Source: Myxococcales bacterium (GTDB taxonomy: Bacteria > Myxococcota_A > Polyangia > Polyangiales > JAFGIB01). From it: a DNA stretch of 35,435 nt. The stretch covers positions 1 through 35,435 of the forward strand of contig JAPPOT010000225.1 in NCBI GenBank assembly GCA_028817855.1. Direction: 5' to 3'. Positions 1 through 29,994 of this stretch are shown here, one piece after another. The translations under genes were made by a program, and so were the position numbers. Position 1 is the stretch's first letter; each line of letters begins with the position of its first letter. Below the pieces are notes generated by a model. The model was given only the letters and a program-made list of their open reading frames with translations, made no database searches and was not told where the DNA came from.

Positions 1-1
1 G

Positions 2-22018
<22,017 letters not shown>

Positions 22019-22037
22019 GGGGGTGCTGACAGATAGG

Positions 22038-22156
22038 GAATCGTCGAGGTTCGCCCAGGAGCGGCTTACCTCCTCGGGCCCATCCTCGACGTAGCGCTGC
22101 TACGCCTCCGGTGGGCCCTGCGGGGGCGCTCGCTCCTGAGCAAACCTCGACGATTC
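22038..22156. repeat. 119-nt imperfect inverted repeat (REP/MITE-like hairpin)
   Basis: The arms 22038-22051 (GAATCGTCGAGGTT) and 22143-22156 (AACCTCGACGATTC) are exact reverse complements. Inside them, CAGGAGCG (22056-22063) pairs with CGCTCCTG (22131-22138), GGGCCCA (22076-22082) pairs with TGGGCCC (22112-22118), and CGTAGC (22090-22095) pairs with GCTACG (22099-22104) at the apex. There is no T-run after the 3' arm, so it does not look like a standard intrinsic terminator, though it could still end the giant gene's transcript. The nested arms resemble repetitive extragenic palindromes or miniature elements; no second copy was noticed in this window. Confidence 0.7.
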
Positions 22157-22226
22157 GAGTGGGCTTGTGACTTCGGCATACGGCTTGCAGCTACCCTCGA
22201 TCACCACGTCTTTGGGCGCATGGGGC

Positions 22227-22257
22227 GTGTCAGGGTGTGTCAGATCCTGACGTTTTT
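22227..22257 (+). promoter_or_regulatory. Short direct repeats and small hairpin before the DUF2330 gene
   Basis: GTGTCAG occurs at 22227-22233 and again at 22237-22243. The second copy pairs (GTCAG, 22239-22243) with CTGAC (22247-22251), and a run of five T follows at 22253-22257. It could be a weak terminator or a protein-binding site about 45 bases before the DUF2330 start. The stem is only five base pairs, so this is tentative. Confidence 0.25.
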
Positions 22258-22299
22258 GCGCGAATTGCCCGAGGATCGTGGGGGATAGGGAGAGTGACT

Positions 22300-24180
22300 A
22301 TGGAAAACCTGAAAACCAGGTGGATGGGGCGGGCTGCTTCGCTGATCGGTGCCGTGGGCATCGCGGCGGCGGGCATCGTAGCGTACGCGCCGCCGGCCCA
22401 GGCCTGCGGCGGCTTCTTCTGCAATCAGAGCTCACCGGTCAATCAGCAGGCCGAGGAGATCATCTTCGTCGACAACGGCGACGAGACCACCACGATGGTG
22501 GTGCGCATCCAGTACCAGGGGCCGGCGGAGCAGTTCGCCTGGCTCCTGCCGGTGACCGGCATCCCCGACGTGGAGGTCTCGGCCAACATGGCCCTCGACC
22601 GCCTGCGCGGCTTCACCGACCCCCAGTACAACCTGGAGGTGGAGCTCGAGGGCGAGTGCATGGAGGAGATCTTCTTCGATGACCTGGCGGCCGACAACAT
22701 GGCCCCGCCACCCACGGCCACGAGCGCAGGGGAAGCGGACTCTGGCGTCATGATCCTCGATGAGGGGAGCGTCGGTCCCTTCGACTACGTGACGATCTCG
22801 GTCGACGAGAGCAAGCCCGACGCCGCGGACGTGGCGGTCGAGTGGCTGACCGAGAACGGTTACGACGTGACCAGCGTCGGCGCCGACGTGTTGCGCCCCT
22901 ACCTGGAGGATGGCCTCAACCTGATCGCCTTCCGGCTCACGAAGGGCAACGACGTCGGCACGATCCGGCCGGTGATGCTCACCTATCCGGGCGACAAGCC
23001 CAGCATCCCGATCCGTCCGACGGCGGTCGCCGCCCAGCCCGATATGGGCATCCGCGTCTGGGCGATGAGCGCCAGCCAGGCGATCCCGAAGAACTACAAG
23101 GCGCTCGTGGTCAACGAGGCCCTGATCAACTGGTTCAACTACCGCCAGAACTACGACGAGGTCATCACCGCCGCGGCCGACGAGGCCGGCGGCCAGGGCT
23201 TCGTCACCGAGCTGGCCGGCAGCAGCGACGTGCTCGATGCGGTGATCTTCTCGGCCTTCGACGAGCAGGAGTGGATGAGCTACCAGCTCGGCAGCTACGC
23301 CAGCGGCTTCCAGGCCATGCAGGAGGCGCGCTGGCGCTACAGCGGCTGGGACGGCTGGGTCGACGTGGTGTGCGACAACTTGAACCTCCCGGAGGGCCAG
23401 ACCTGCCAGGAGTGGGGCGCCACCCCCAACCCCAACCCGAGCGCGGTGGCGGTGAGCGCCAACGAGTTCATCGAGCAGCTCTTCGAGCGCGTGATCAAGC
23501 CGGTGATCGACACCCAGCAGCTGCTGCTCTCGCGTCCCTACATGACGCGTCTCTACAGCACCATGAGCGCCGAGGAGATGACCCTCGACCCGCTCTTCGA
23601 CTGGAACGGCGACCTGGCCGACGTGAGCAACATCCACACCGCCAAGCAGTTCATCGAGTGCAGCCCGGAGCTGCTGCCGTGGGAGGCGCCGTACCGCATC
23701 GAGCTGCCCCAGGGCGGCGTGATCCGCGGTGAGGGCAGCCAGGTGTGGCCGATCGGAATCGACGACCTGCCCGCCAACCTGGCGGTCGTGCAGCTCACCA
23801 CCCAGGGGGCTGGCGAGATCGTCGAGGACAATCGCGAGGCCATCCTCCAGGCCCTCTTCGAGCAGAGCGGCGAGATGGCGAGCGGCGACGCGATTGAGGA
23901 TCTGCCCGACACCGGCGTGCCGATCGGCGGCATGATTCCGGGCGATCCCAGCTCCGGTGGCGACACCGGCACGGGCATGGGACCGACCGGCGATGGTGAC
24001 CGCGTCGGCACCGACCCCACGATCACCGGGATGGACCCGGATGATGGCGGCGATGGAGGGGGCGATGGCGGCGGTCTGTGCGCCGTCGGTGAAGTCGGCG
24101 CCGAGGAGTCGGGCCGGACCCTGGCCGGGCTGCTGCTATTCGCGGTGGGCCTGGTTCTCGGGCGCCGTCGACGCCGCTGA
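22300..24180 (+). CDS. DUF2330 domain protein with MYXO-CTERM-type tail
   Basis: The ATG at 22300 is preceded by a GGGAG-like ribosome site (22288-22293) and opens a clear signal peptide (Met, Arg/Lys, hydrophobic 'LIGAVGIAAAGIVAYA', then 'AQA' before 'CGGFFC'). The frame is open further upstream to 22237, but that part lacks signal features. The product is 626 residues. The mature N-terminus 'CGGFFC' and the following 'VVRIQYQGPAEQFAWLLPV' are hallmarks of DUF2330, a family of unknown function common in Myxococcota. The C-terminus has a Gly/Asp-rich linker, then Cys, 'TLAGLLLFAVGLVLG' and five Arg, fitting a MYXO-CTERM surface-sorting tail. It is probably exported and anchored, then processed at the Cys. 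Its function is unknown. It lies downstream of the giant gene in the same direction, but the 281-base gap with a hairpin argues for its own promoter. Confidence 0.92.
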   Translation: MENLKTRWMGRAASLIGAVGIAAAGIVAYAPPAQACGGFFCNQSSPVNQQAEEIIFVDNGDETTTMVVRIQYQGPAEQFAWLLPVTGIPDVEVSANMALDRLRGFTDPQYNLEVELEGECMEEIFFDDLAADNMAPPPTATSAGEADSGVMILDEGSVGPFDYVTISVDESKPDAADVAVEWLTENGYDVTSVGADVLRPYLEDGLNLIAFRLTKGNDVGTIRPVMLTYPGDKPSIPIRPTAVAAQPDMGIRVWAMSASQAIPKNYKALVVNEALINWFNYRQNYDEVITAAADEAGGQGFVTELAGSSDVLDAVIFSAFDEQEWMSYQLGSYASGFQAMQEARWRYSGWDGWVDVVCDNLNLPEGQTCQEWGATPNPNPSAVAVSANEFIEQLFERVIKPVIDTQQLLLSRPYMTRLYSTMSAEEMTLDPLFDWNGDLADVSNIHTAKQFIECSPELLPWEAPYRIELPQGGVIRGEGSQVWPIGIDDLPANLAVVQLTTQGAGEIVEDNREAILQALFEQSGEMASGDAIEDLPDTGVPIGGMIPGDPSSGGDTGTGMGPTGDGDRVGTDPTITGMDPDDGGDGGGDGGGLCAVGEVGAEESGRTLAGLLLFAVGLVLGRRRRR

Positions 24181-24192
24181 TGCCTGCGGACT

Positions 24193-24212
24193 CCCCTCCC
24201 CTCGGGGAGGGG
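24193..24212. terminator. GC-rich hairpin between convergent genes
   Basis: CCCCTCCCC (24193-24201) and GGGGAGGGG (24204-24212) are perfect reverse complements separated by TC. It sits in the 41-base gap between the DUF2330 stop (24180) and the end of the minus-strand lipoprotein gene (24222), where it could stop transcription from both sides. There is no T-run on either strand. Confidence 0.5.
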
Positions 24213-24221
24213 GCTGCGGAC

Positions 24222-25184
24222 CTATCTTGCGGCGCTGCGCTCGGCGGCGAGCTTGTGGGCGAGCGCATAGAAGCCGAGCGCGACGGTGTGGCCCTCGGGC
24301 AGCTTGACGCCCTTGGCCACCTTCAGCTCCGCCTTGGGCCAGCTGCCGTCGTCCCTCTGGGATGTGATCGCCAGCGCCACGAGCGACTGCGGGATCCAGT
24401 CGGTCAGCCCGGCGTACGCGAGCAGGGCAGCGCGCTCGGCGGCCAGGTCGTTCCACGCATCGTCCGCGGACAGCTCGGCGAAGACCTCTTCGGCGAGCTT
24501 CTTGCGCATCGGCTCCGCCAGCGACGCCTCGAGGCAGCCGAGGTGCTGCGCGGTGACGACGCCCCACAGCTGGTGCGAGAGCAGGTAGCCCGTGGCCGGG
24601 CGTCGCAGGTCGTCGAGCAGCTTGGCCCGCTCCCGCTCGTCCAGCTGGGCGCAATCGATCGAGCGCTGCATGATCTGCAGCACGCGCATGACTTGTGCCT
24701 GGGTCAGCGCGGGATCCACCTTCTGTCGCGCGGTCGGCGGTGGGGGAGTCGGCAGGGCCGGCGGCGGGGGAAAGACCCGCTTGCCGAGGGCGGCCATGCG
24801 CGACTCCGCGTTGTCTCGCTCCACGACGTCCACGTGCAGCTTCAGGCCTTCCACCTGCTCGGCGAAGGGCTCGCCCAGTAGCGCGCTGGCCTGGCGCACC
24901 GCCCAGGCCTGGTCGCCGCGCAGCTCGTGAGAACGAAAGTAGTGGAACGCGCGGTAGACAGCCGTCTCGAGCGGCGAGGCATCGGGCGGGAGCCCGGGAA
25001 TCCCGGTCCCGGCGTCGGGTGGGGTCGCGGGGGCCTCGGCGGGCTGTTCCGCGGCCGCCTCGGCAGGTGGCTTGGTCAGCTCGCGTTCGGCGGACGACTC
25101 CCCGCAGCCACCGCATGCGGCGCAGTCGCCACATCCGGCGAGCAGCCCGAGCAATGCGACTCTCAGAAGCGTGCGTGCGCGCAT
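24222..25184 (-). CDS. Putative lipoprotein of unknown function
   Basis: 320 residues. The start ATG at 25184 has an AGGA about nine bases upstream. The N-terminus has Arg residues, a hydrophobic stretch and a lipobox 'LLAGC' with the lipid-bearing Cys at residue 18. A Cys cluster follows at once ('CGDCAACGGC'), then a Pro/Ala/Glu-rich linker to about residue 60, a helical-looking region, a Pro-rich stretch around residues 135-150 and a mostly helical C-terminal half. I do not recognise the family. It is last of three minus-strand genes; its start lies 14 bases after the flavoprotein stop, which suggests one transcript. It is expected in the outer or inner membrane facing the periplasm. An overlapping frame at 24136-25134 has the Arg/Pro-rich composition of a shadow. 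Confidence 0.82.
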   Translation of the reverse strand: MRARTLLRVALLGLLAGCGDCAACGGCGESSAERELTKPPAEAAAEQPAEAPATPPDAGTGIPGLPPDASPLETAVYRAFHYFRSHELRGDQAWAVRQASALLGEPFAEQVEGLKLHVDVVERDNAESRMAALGKRVFPPPPALPTPPPPTARQKVDPALTQAQVMRVLQIMQRSIDCAQLDERERAKLLDDLRRPATGYLLSHQLWGVVTAQHLGCLEASLAEPMRKKLAEEVFAELSADDAWNDLAAERAALLAYAGLTDWIPQSLVALAITSQRDDGSWPKAELKVAKGVKLPEGHTVALGFYALAHKLAAERSAAR

Positions 25185-25198
25185 GGCTGCGGATCCTA

Positions 25199-26443
25199 TC
25201 AGCTCAGCAGGAGCTTCAGGTAGAACAGCGGGCTCGTCAGGGTCTCGCGTGGCAGGCTGTTGGCGATCATGCCGCCGATCAAGTCCTGCACGGCTGCGCT
25301 GCGCGCGGCCTTGTGAATCACCAGTTTCAGGACCGTGCGGTGGGCGGCCAGGTGCCGGATACGCTCGCTCGTCGCGAGCTCATCGCCCAGCACCTGCCAC
25401 ACACGCCGCTCGTAGCTGGCGAGCCGCGAGGCTCCGGTGTCCCCTGCGGCAAGCGCCTCGACAGCCACCTCAACCGCAAGCTTCGCGGAGAACAGGGCGT
25501 TGCCGATGCCCTCGCCCGTGAACGGATCGATCAACCCCGCGGCGTCCCCCAGTAACATGAAGCCGGCGCCGCTGCACGGCCGCCGCTTGCTACCCACCGG
25601 CAGACTCCAGCCACGTGCGGGCTCGAGCGCGCGTGCACCGGCAAAGCGCGCAGCGAACGGGGGGCGGGCGACCACCCGCTCCATCGCCTCGGGCAGCCTC
25701 AGGCCACGCCGCTTCACGACTGCCCGGAGGCTCCCGATCCCGACGTTGGCGAGGCCACCTCCCACCGGGAAGATCCAGAAGTAGCCGGGCGCGACATCGT
25801 CCACGAAGTGCAGCTCGATTCCAGTGTCCAGGTCCTCGACACCTTCGTAGTAGCGACGCAGCGCTACGATCACGTGGTCCGGGTCGGGATCGTGCAGCCC
25901 CGTCTCGCGCGCAACCCGCGAGTAGGCACCATCGGCGCCGAGCACGATGGGCGCACGCAGCTCGCGTTCGCGCCCGCTTGCATCGACGCCGACCACGCCG
26001 CGTACACTGCCGGCGTCCCATAGCAGTCGCTGGATCTCGAAGCCGGTGCGGCTCACCTGGCTGCCCGCCCGTGCGTGCTCGAAGAGCAGGTGGTCGAGGC
26101 GTTTCCGCCGCACACAGGCGACATCGGCGGGCGGCACCGCGCCCGTGGCCAGGTCCAGGTACTCGCGGCCGCGCAGGCCGATGCGGGCGCTGACACCACT
26201 CGGCGCTCCGAAGACCACCTCGTGAAAGACGGCGCCCTCGGCGGCCAGCTCCTGCCACAGGCCCAGCTCCTGCAGGATCGAGACCGCACGGCCCGACAGG
26301 GCGTCGCCACACACCTTGTCGCGCGGGAACTCGGCCCTGTCGACCAGCGCCACGTCCAGCCCCGCACGCGCGGCGTAGAGCGCGGCTACGGACCCCGCCG
26401 GGCCACCACCGACCACGACCACGTCGTGCTCGCGGGCTGTCAT
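25199..26443 (-). CDS. Geranylgeranyl reductase family FAD-dependent oxidoreductase (second of pair)
   Basis: 414 residues. The FAD-binding Rossmann motif 'GGGPAG' is at residues 12-17, the family's 'DKVCGD' at 42-47, a 'GADGAYS' motif follows mid-protein, and 'GDAAGLIDPFTGEGI' starts at residue 299. This set is typical of geranylgeranyl reductase/GGR-type flavoproteins, which reduce double bonds of prenyl chains, but the family also contains other reductases and monooxygenase-like enzymes. The substrate cannot be read here. The ATG start overlaps the TGA stop of the upstream paralogue (TGATG), indicating translational coupling. The C-terminal 70 residues are basic and hydrophobic, which might give peripheral membrane association. 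Confidence 0.88.
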   Translation of the reverse strand: MTAREHDVVVVGGGPAGSVAALYAARAGLDVALVDRAEFPRDKVCGDALSGRAVSILQELGLWQELAAEGAVFHEVVFGAPSGVSARIGLRGREYLDLATGAVPPADVACVRRKRLDHLLFEHARAGSQVSRTGFEIQRLLWDAGSVRGVVGVDASGRERELRAPIVLGADGAYSRVARETGLHDPDPDHVIVALRRYYEGVEDLDTGIELHFVDDVAPGYFWIFPVGGGLANVGIGSLRAVVKRRGLRLPEAMERVVARPPFAARFAGARALEPARGWSLPVGSKRRPCSGAGFMLLGDAAGLIDPFTGEGIGNALFSAKLAVEVAVEALAAGDTGASRLASYERRVWQVLGDELATSERIRHLAAHRTVLKLVIHKAARSAAVQDLIGGMIANSLPRETLTSPLFYLKLLLS

Positions 26444-27582
26444 CAGCTGTAGACCGCTCGCATGAAGGCCGGGCCCAGGCGCCAGAGCGCGCGCGTCACC
26501 AGCCCCGGCCGGCGTCCGTAGAGCAGTCGCGCGCGGCGGTGACGCGTGCGCAGCCGGGCGAGAACCGGGTCCCGTGCTACGCGGCCGGTGTAGTCGCCAA
26601 AGCCCAGGTCGTCGCGCGCGAAGCCGGAGTCGATCGTGGCCGCCGCCACGCGCCCGAACTGAAGCGCGAACGAGATGCCCTCCCCGAGCAGGGGGTCGAC
26701 ACCCGCTGCGTCACCCACCAGCAGCGCACCGCGCCGTGCGATTGGGCTCTCCGGGTCGAACCAGCGGATCGGATGCCCCTCGAGCTGCACCTGCGCGAGC
26801 GACAGGCCACGCCGCTGCAGGTGGGCCCCGAGCACCCGCGGCAGTGACTCGCGGGACCGCTCCGGTCGTACCCGCGCATCGAAGACGCCCCGGTTCATGG
26901 CGGGCTCGCCATCGATCATGCAGGGGAAGTCCCAGCAATAGCCCTGCAGGTGGTCGCGCATGGCGTCGAAGTCGAAGCGCGCAACCCGGTCGAGGCCCGC
27001 GGCACGCTCGTCGTCGCCGATCGGAGTGAAGACCTCGAGCAGGCGGGCCAGCTGGCCCGCGCGCGAGAGTCCGAGCAGCCGGCGCATCGGTCCGCGCGAC
27101 CCATCGGCGCCCACCACGACCCTCGCGAGCACGGTGTGCGGGCCGGCGCGCAGAGTGGTCGTCCCGCCGTCGAGCGTCGCGTCGGTGACCGCGCACCCCT
27201 GCAACAGGCGCACGCCGTCCTGCTCCGCCCGGTGCAGCAACCAGGCGTCGAGCTCGGCCCGGTGCACGATGCGCAGAGCCGGCTCGGGGAAGAAGCGCTG
27301 GTCGATGCCACCGAAGCGGATCCGCATCTCGGGCGGCGCCCGATGCGGCACCTCCAGCTCCAGGCCGAGCTTCTCCAGCACCTCGAGGCCTAGCGGTGTG
27401 ATCGCGCCGCCGCAGAGCTTGTGGCGAGGGTGGTGGGCGCGGTCGATCAGCAGCAGCCGCCCGGCCCAGCTGCGGTCTCGCTGAACCAGGGCCAGCGCGG
27501 TGGCACTGCCGGCGGGGCCCGCGCCCACGATGGCGACGTCGGTCTGCAACGGTGCGCCGCTCTCGGTCAATGGTTCGGTCAC
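26443..27582 (-). CDS. Geranylgeranyl reductase family FAD-dependent oxidoreductase (first of pair)
   Basis: 379 residues from a GTG start at 27582. 'GAGPAG' at residues 20-25 binds the FAD dinucleotide, 'KLCGGA' at 55-60 matches the family's Cys-Gly motif, 'GADGSRGPMRR' follows, and 'GDAAGVDPLLGEGI' starts at residue 290. It is related to the next gene but clearly diverged from it, not a recent copy. The two genes overlap by one base and probably act in the same pathway, for example successive saturation of a prenyl chain (inference). A palindromic CCCCGCGGGG lies just upstream (27587-27596). The annotated start is the first that keeps the FAD motif near the N-terminus. Confidence 0.87.
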   Translation of the reverse strand: MTEPLTESGAPLQTDVAIVGAGPAGSATALALVQRDRSWAGRLLLIDRAHHPRHKLCGGAITPLGLEVLEKLGLELEVPHRAPPEMRIRFGGIDQRFFPEPALRIVHRAELDAWLLHRAEQDGVRLLQGCAVTDATLDGGTTTLRAGPHTVLARVVVGADGSRGPMRRLLGLSRAGQLARLLEVFTPIGDDERAAGLDRVARFDFDAMRDHLQGYCWDFPCMIDGEPAMNRGVFDARVRPERSRESLPRVLGAHLQRRGLSLAQVQLEGHPIRWFDPESPIARRGALLVGDAAGVDPLLGEGISFALQFGRVAAATIDSGFARDDLGFGDYTGRVARDPVLARLRTRHRRARLLYGRRPGLVTRALWRLGPAFMRAVYS

Positions 27583-27670
27583 GGGACCCCGCGGGGAGGA
27601 TAGCAGTCGTGGAGCCGGGGTAGGGCAGGGGGCGCCCGGCAGCTCACGTGCCGCGGAGTCGAGCGAGCAG

Positions 27671-27690
27671 CCGATCCGAGCTAGGATCGG
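27671..27690. promoter_or_regulatory. Perfect 7-bp inverted repeat upstream of the Lgt-like gene
   Basis: CCGATCC (27671-27677) and GGATCGG (27684-27690) flank six bases, in the 122-base space between divergent genes and 14 bases before the Lgt-like ATG. It may be an operator for a dimeric regulator, or a small RNA hairpin next to the ribosome site GGAAG (27695-27699). No clear -10/-35 pair could be assigned in this space. Confidence 0.4.
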
Positions 27691-27704
27691 GACTGGAAGC
27701 GCGC

Positions 27705-28496
27705 ATGCTGCGACACTTCTTTCCGAGCCTGGCTCCGTATCGGAACGATGCCTACTGGGGGCTCATCTTCCTGGCCCTGGCGGTGTGCGGGCTGCTGATC
27801 TACCGGCGGCTGACCGGCCTGGGCGAGGACCGCAAGCGCATGGGCAAGCTCGCCCTCTTCCTCGTGCTCACGGCGGGGCCCCTGGGGGACCTGTCCTCGC
27901 GGGCGGTGAACATGTTCTACGCGCCGTCCGAGGAGTGGAGCCTCCAGCTCTGGCTCGAGGGCTTCGTGACCAAGGGTACGCACACCTACCACGCGGCGAT
28001 GGTGCTGCCGATCCTCGCGTGGATCGCTTACATCAAGCTCGCCAAGCTCGACTTCTGGCTGATCTTCGACGTCATCATGCTCTACTTCCCGCTCGGCCAT
28101 GCGATCGGTCGAGTCGGCTGCCTGGCAGCCGGGTGCTGCTTTGGCGAGCACGTGGACTGGCGCGTCGCGGGCATGCACTACGACTACAAGAACCCGGTCC
28201 CGCTCTACGCCGTGATCGGAAACACGGCGCTGTACCTCGTGCTCTCGCGCATCTTCCGACGGAGCTACGAGGGCAGCGCGCGGACGCGTCAGGGCGGCGC
28301 GGTTGCCGGGACCTACTTCGTGCTCTACGGGCTGATGCGCTTCTGCTTCGAGCTCATACGCACCGAGCCTGTGCTGGTGCTCGGTCTCACCCAGGCGCAG
28401 CTCGTCATGTGCGCGTTCATGGCCCTTGGCGCGCTCCTGCTCGTCTTCGGGCCCAGGAGGCGCGATGCCGGCGCAGGCAGCCCCGTCCCGACCTGA
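27705..28496 (+). CDS. Prolipoprotein diacylglyceryl transferase-like membrane protein with Cys-rich signature
   Basis: 263 residues. The ATG at 27705 is preceded by GGAAG at five bases; the frame also opens earlier (27648), but that part is not membrane-like. Several hydrophobic helices are present. The Lgt-type features are 'THTYHAA' (His at about 93/96), 'GRVGCLAAGCCFG' at residues 135-147 and 'LMRFCFELIR' at 210-219, in the order seen in Lgt, which moves diacylglyceryl from phosphatidylglycerol to lipoprotein Cys. In canonical Lgt the signature is GRxGNFxNGExxG; here the Asn and Glu positions are Cys, so it is better called an Lgt-family paralogue of uncertain activity. Its end overlaps the start of the CPBP gene by 32 bases. 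Confidence 0.8.
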   Translation: MLRHFFPSLAPYRNDAYWGLIFLALAVCGLLIYRRLTGLGEDRKRMGKLALFLVLTAGPLGDLSSRAVNMFYAPSEEWSLQLWLEGFVTKGTHTYHAAMVLPILAWIAYIKLAKLDFWLIFDVIMLYFPLGHAIGRVGCLAAGCCFGEHVDWRVAGMHYDYKNPVPLYAVIGNTALYLVLSRIFRRSYEGSARTRQGGAVAGTYFVLYGLMRFCFELIRTEPVLVLGLTQAQLVMCAFMALGALLLVFGPRRRDAGAGSPVPT

Positions 28497-29136
28497 CGCC
28501 GGTGCCTGGCCGGCGCTCCTCGGGCTGCTCGTCTACTACGGGCTGATCTCGGTGGGCTACCTGGCGCTCACCCGCGGCAGCGGCGTGATCCCGTGGCCGT
28601 TTGCGCGGGTCGCGAGCCTCGGCGAGGCCTACGGTCGCGTGCTGCAGTACCTGCCCGTGGTTGCGCTCTGCCTGGCCGCGCTGCTGTTCGCGCGGCGGTC
28701 CGACCGTCCCCTCGCGCGGCTCTACCGCGGGTCGCGTCCAGGCTGGTTGGCGTACGTCGCGCTGCTCGGGAGCCTCGCCTACGCCGCGAGCATGCTCGGT
28801 CGTCACCCGGACCTCGGCAGCGTCGCGGCGTTCCTGCCGCCGCTGCTCTTGCTGAGCGCGCTCAATAGCCTGGCCGAGGAGACCGTCTATCGGGGCGCGT
28901 TCATGGAGCTCCTGCAGGGGGTGGTCCGCGCGCCGGGCGCGGTCGTGTTGCTTCAGGCCCTGGTCTACGCGGCGCCGCACTACTTCATCGCGCCCCGGGT
29001 CGCGCTCCTCGCGTTTGGCTTCGGCTGCGTGCTCGGAGCGCTGCGCCTTCGGCAGGGGGATCTGGGGGCGTGCCTGCTGTGCCATCTGATAGTGGACCTG
29101 GGCGCCATCGGCGCGCCCTTCCTTCCCCGTCCCTGA
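28465..29136 (+). CDS. CPBP/CAAX-type intramembrane metalloprotease
   Basis: 223 residues from an ATG at 28465, four bases after a strong AGGAGG (28455-28460); the upstream open frame to 28426 is not used. It is a polytopic membrane protein. The three family motifs are visible: 'EETVYR' (Glu138, Glu139, Arg143), His172 in 'LVYAAPHYF', and 'HLIVD' (His207, Asp211). CPBP proteins are putative prenyl-protein proteases or bacteriocin-immunity-type peptidases; the substrate is unknown. It overlaps the Lgt-like gene, so both are probably co-translated. It ends eight bases from the convergent synthase gene. Confidence 0.87.
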   Translation: MPAQAAPSRPDAGAWPALLGLLVYYGLISVGYLALTRGSGVIPWPFARVASLGEAYGRVLQYLPVVALCLAALLFARRSDRPLARLYRGSRPGWLAYVALLGSLAYAASMLGRHPDLGSVAAFLPPLLLLSALNSLAEETVYRGAFMELLQGVVRAPGAVVLLQALVYAAPHYFIAPRVALLAFGFGCVLGALRLRQGDLGACLLCHLIVDLGAIGAPFLPRP

Positions 29137-29144
29137 CGCCATCG

Positions 29145-29945
29145 CTAGAGCGCGCGGTAGCGTCGCAGGGAGCGCCTGCATGGCAGCACGTAGAAGCCCG
29201 GGAAGACGGCGCGGCAGAGGACGTTGAACGCGTGCTTGTTCTGCTCGTGCTGCTCCAGTAACGAGAGTCCCAGGCGCGCGTGCTCCCCGAAGACCCGCTT
29301 GACCTTCGGGTTGTCCGCGTGCAGGTCGTCGACACCCACGCCCAGGCGATCGGCGTCCTCGCGGGCGATGTTGACCAGCCCCTTGGACACATCCACCGGG
29401 AAGTCACAGATGTCGTAGTGCAAGCGCGTCGCGGTGCACAGCGGCCGCAGCAGCTCGAACTTCCCGGCGTCCTCGCCCAGGGCCTTGAGCATCGCGCGCC
29501 CGGTGCCAAAGATGTCGCGATCGAAGTAGTAGCGTTCGAGCTCGGCGGCCGGATAAAAGTTGCGGCTGCCGTAGCGGCGGGCGTCGAAGAGCAACGACGA
29601 CAGCAACGCATCGCTCTCCTCGTGGATCTGGAAGCCCAGCTGCGTCGCCAGCTCCACCGCGCGCAGGTAGACCCGCTCCATCTCGTCGCGCGGCGCTGGC
29701 AGCTCGCGTACGAAGCGCAGCTTGCGTTCCAGGTGCTCGACCGGATGCCCGCCTCCTGGCACCGATGCATCCCGATCGGCGATGTCGTCGGCGTAGCGCA
29801 TGAAGGCGTAGTAGTGCTCCAGAAAGCGGCCGCGGGTGCTGACCAACCCGAGCCCGCCCATGCCCAGGATGAAGCCCAGGTACTTGTTCCAGTCGCGCGC
29901 GACCAGCTCGAGATACAGCCTGTGGATGCTGTGGAGCTCGCCCAT
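29145..29945 (-). CDS. Squalene/phytoene synthase-like prenyl transferase
   Basis: 266 residues from an ATG at 29945. The first acidic motif 'YADDIAD' is at residues 51-57. A second 'DICDFPVDVSKG' (Asp178, Asp181, Asp185) occupies the place of the second aspartate-rich motif of head-to-head prenyl synthases, followed by a 'GLVNIAREDADRLGV' segment equivalent to the usual 'GRIYLP...GV'. Such enzymes join two prenyl diphosphates to squalene, phytoene or related C30/C40 chains; the product here is unknown. The frame stays open upstream: an ATG at 30044 would add 33 residues but overlap the divergent membrane-protein gene, so 29945 is preferred although no good ribosome site precedes it. No partner desaturase or cyclase lies in the window. 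Confidence 0.8.
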   Translation of the reverse strand: MGELHSIHRLYLELVARDWNKYLGFILGMGGLGLVSTRGRFLEHYYAFMRYADDIADRDASVPGGGHPVEHLERKLRFVRELPAPRDEMERVYLRAVELATQLGFQIHEESDALLSSLLFDARRYGSRNFYPAAELERYYFDRDIFGTGRAMLKALGEDAGKFELLRPLCTATRLHYDICDFPVDVSKGLVNIAREDADRLGVGVDDLHADNPKVKRVFGEHARLGLSLLEQHEQNKHAFNVLCRAVFPGFYVLPCRRSLRRYRAL

Positions 29946-29994
29946 GGAGTGCCGACCGATGGCGACGTAGCAGTCGCTGTAATACGATCGTCGC
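29946..29994. promoter_or_regulatory. 49-base divergent intergenic region
   Basis: It lies between the synthase-like gene (leftward) and the His-containing membrane protein (rightward). The AT-richer 'TGTAATACGAT' (29979-29989) is the only promoter-like tract and could supply a -10 for either strand. If used for the rightward gene, the transcript would start at or next to the GTG at 29995 (leaderless). No Shine-Dalgarno is seen for either gene. Confidence 0.25.

Noticed and set aside
22432..23637. Minus-strand open frame of 401 codons antisense to the DUF2330 gene
   Set aside because: It is His/Val/Arg-rich with no motif, while the sense frame is a recognised family with signal peptide and sorting tail.
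24136..25134. Alternative minus-strand frame overlapping the lipoprotein gene
   Set aside because: It is Arg/Pro/Gly-rich without a signal. The competing frame has a lipobox, an AGGA ribosome site and normal composition.
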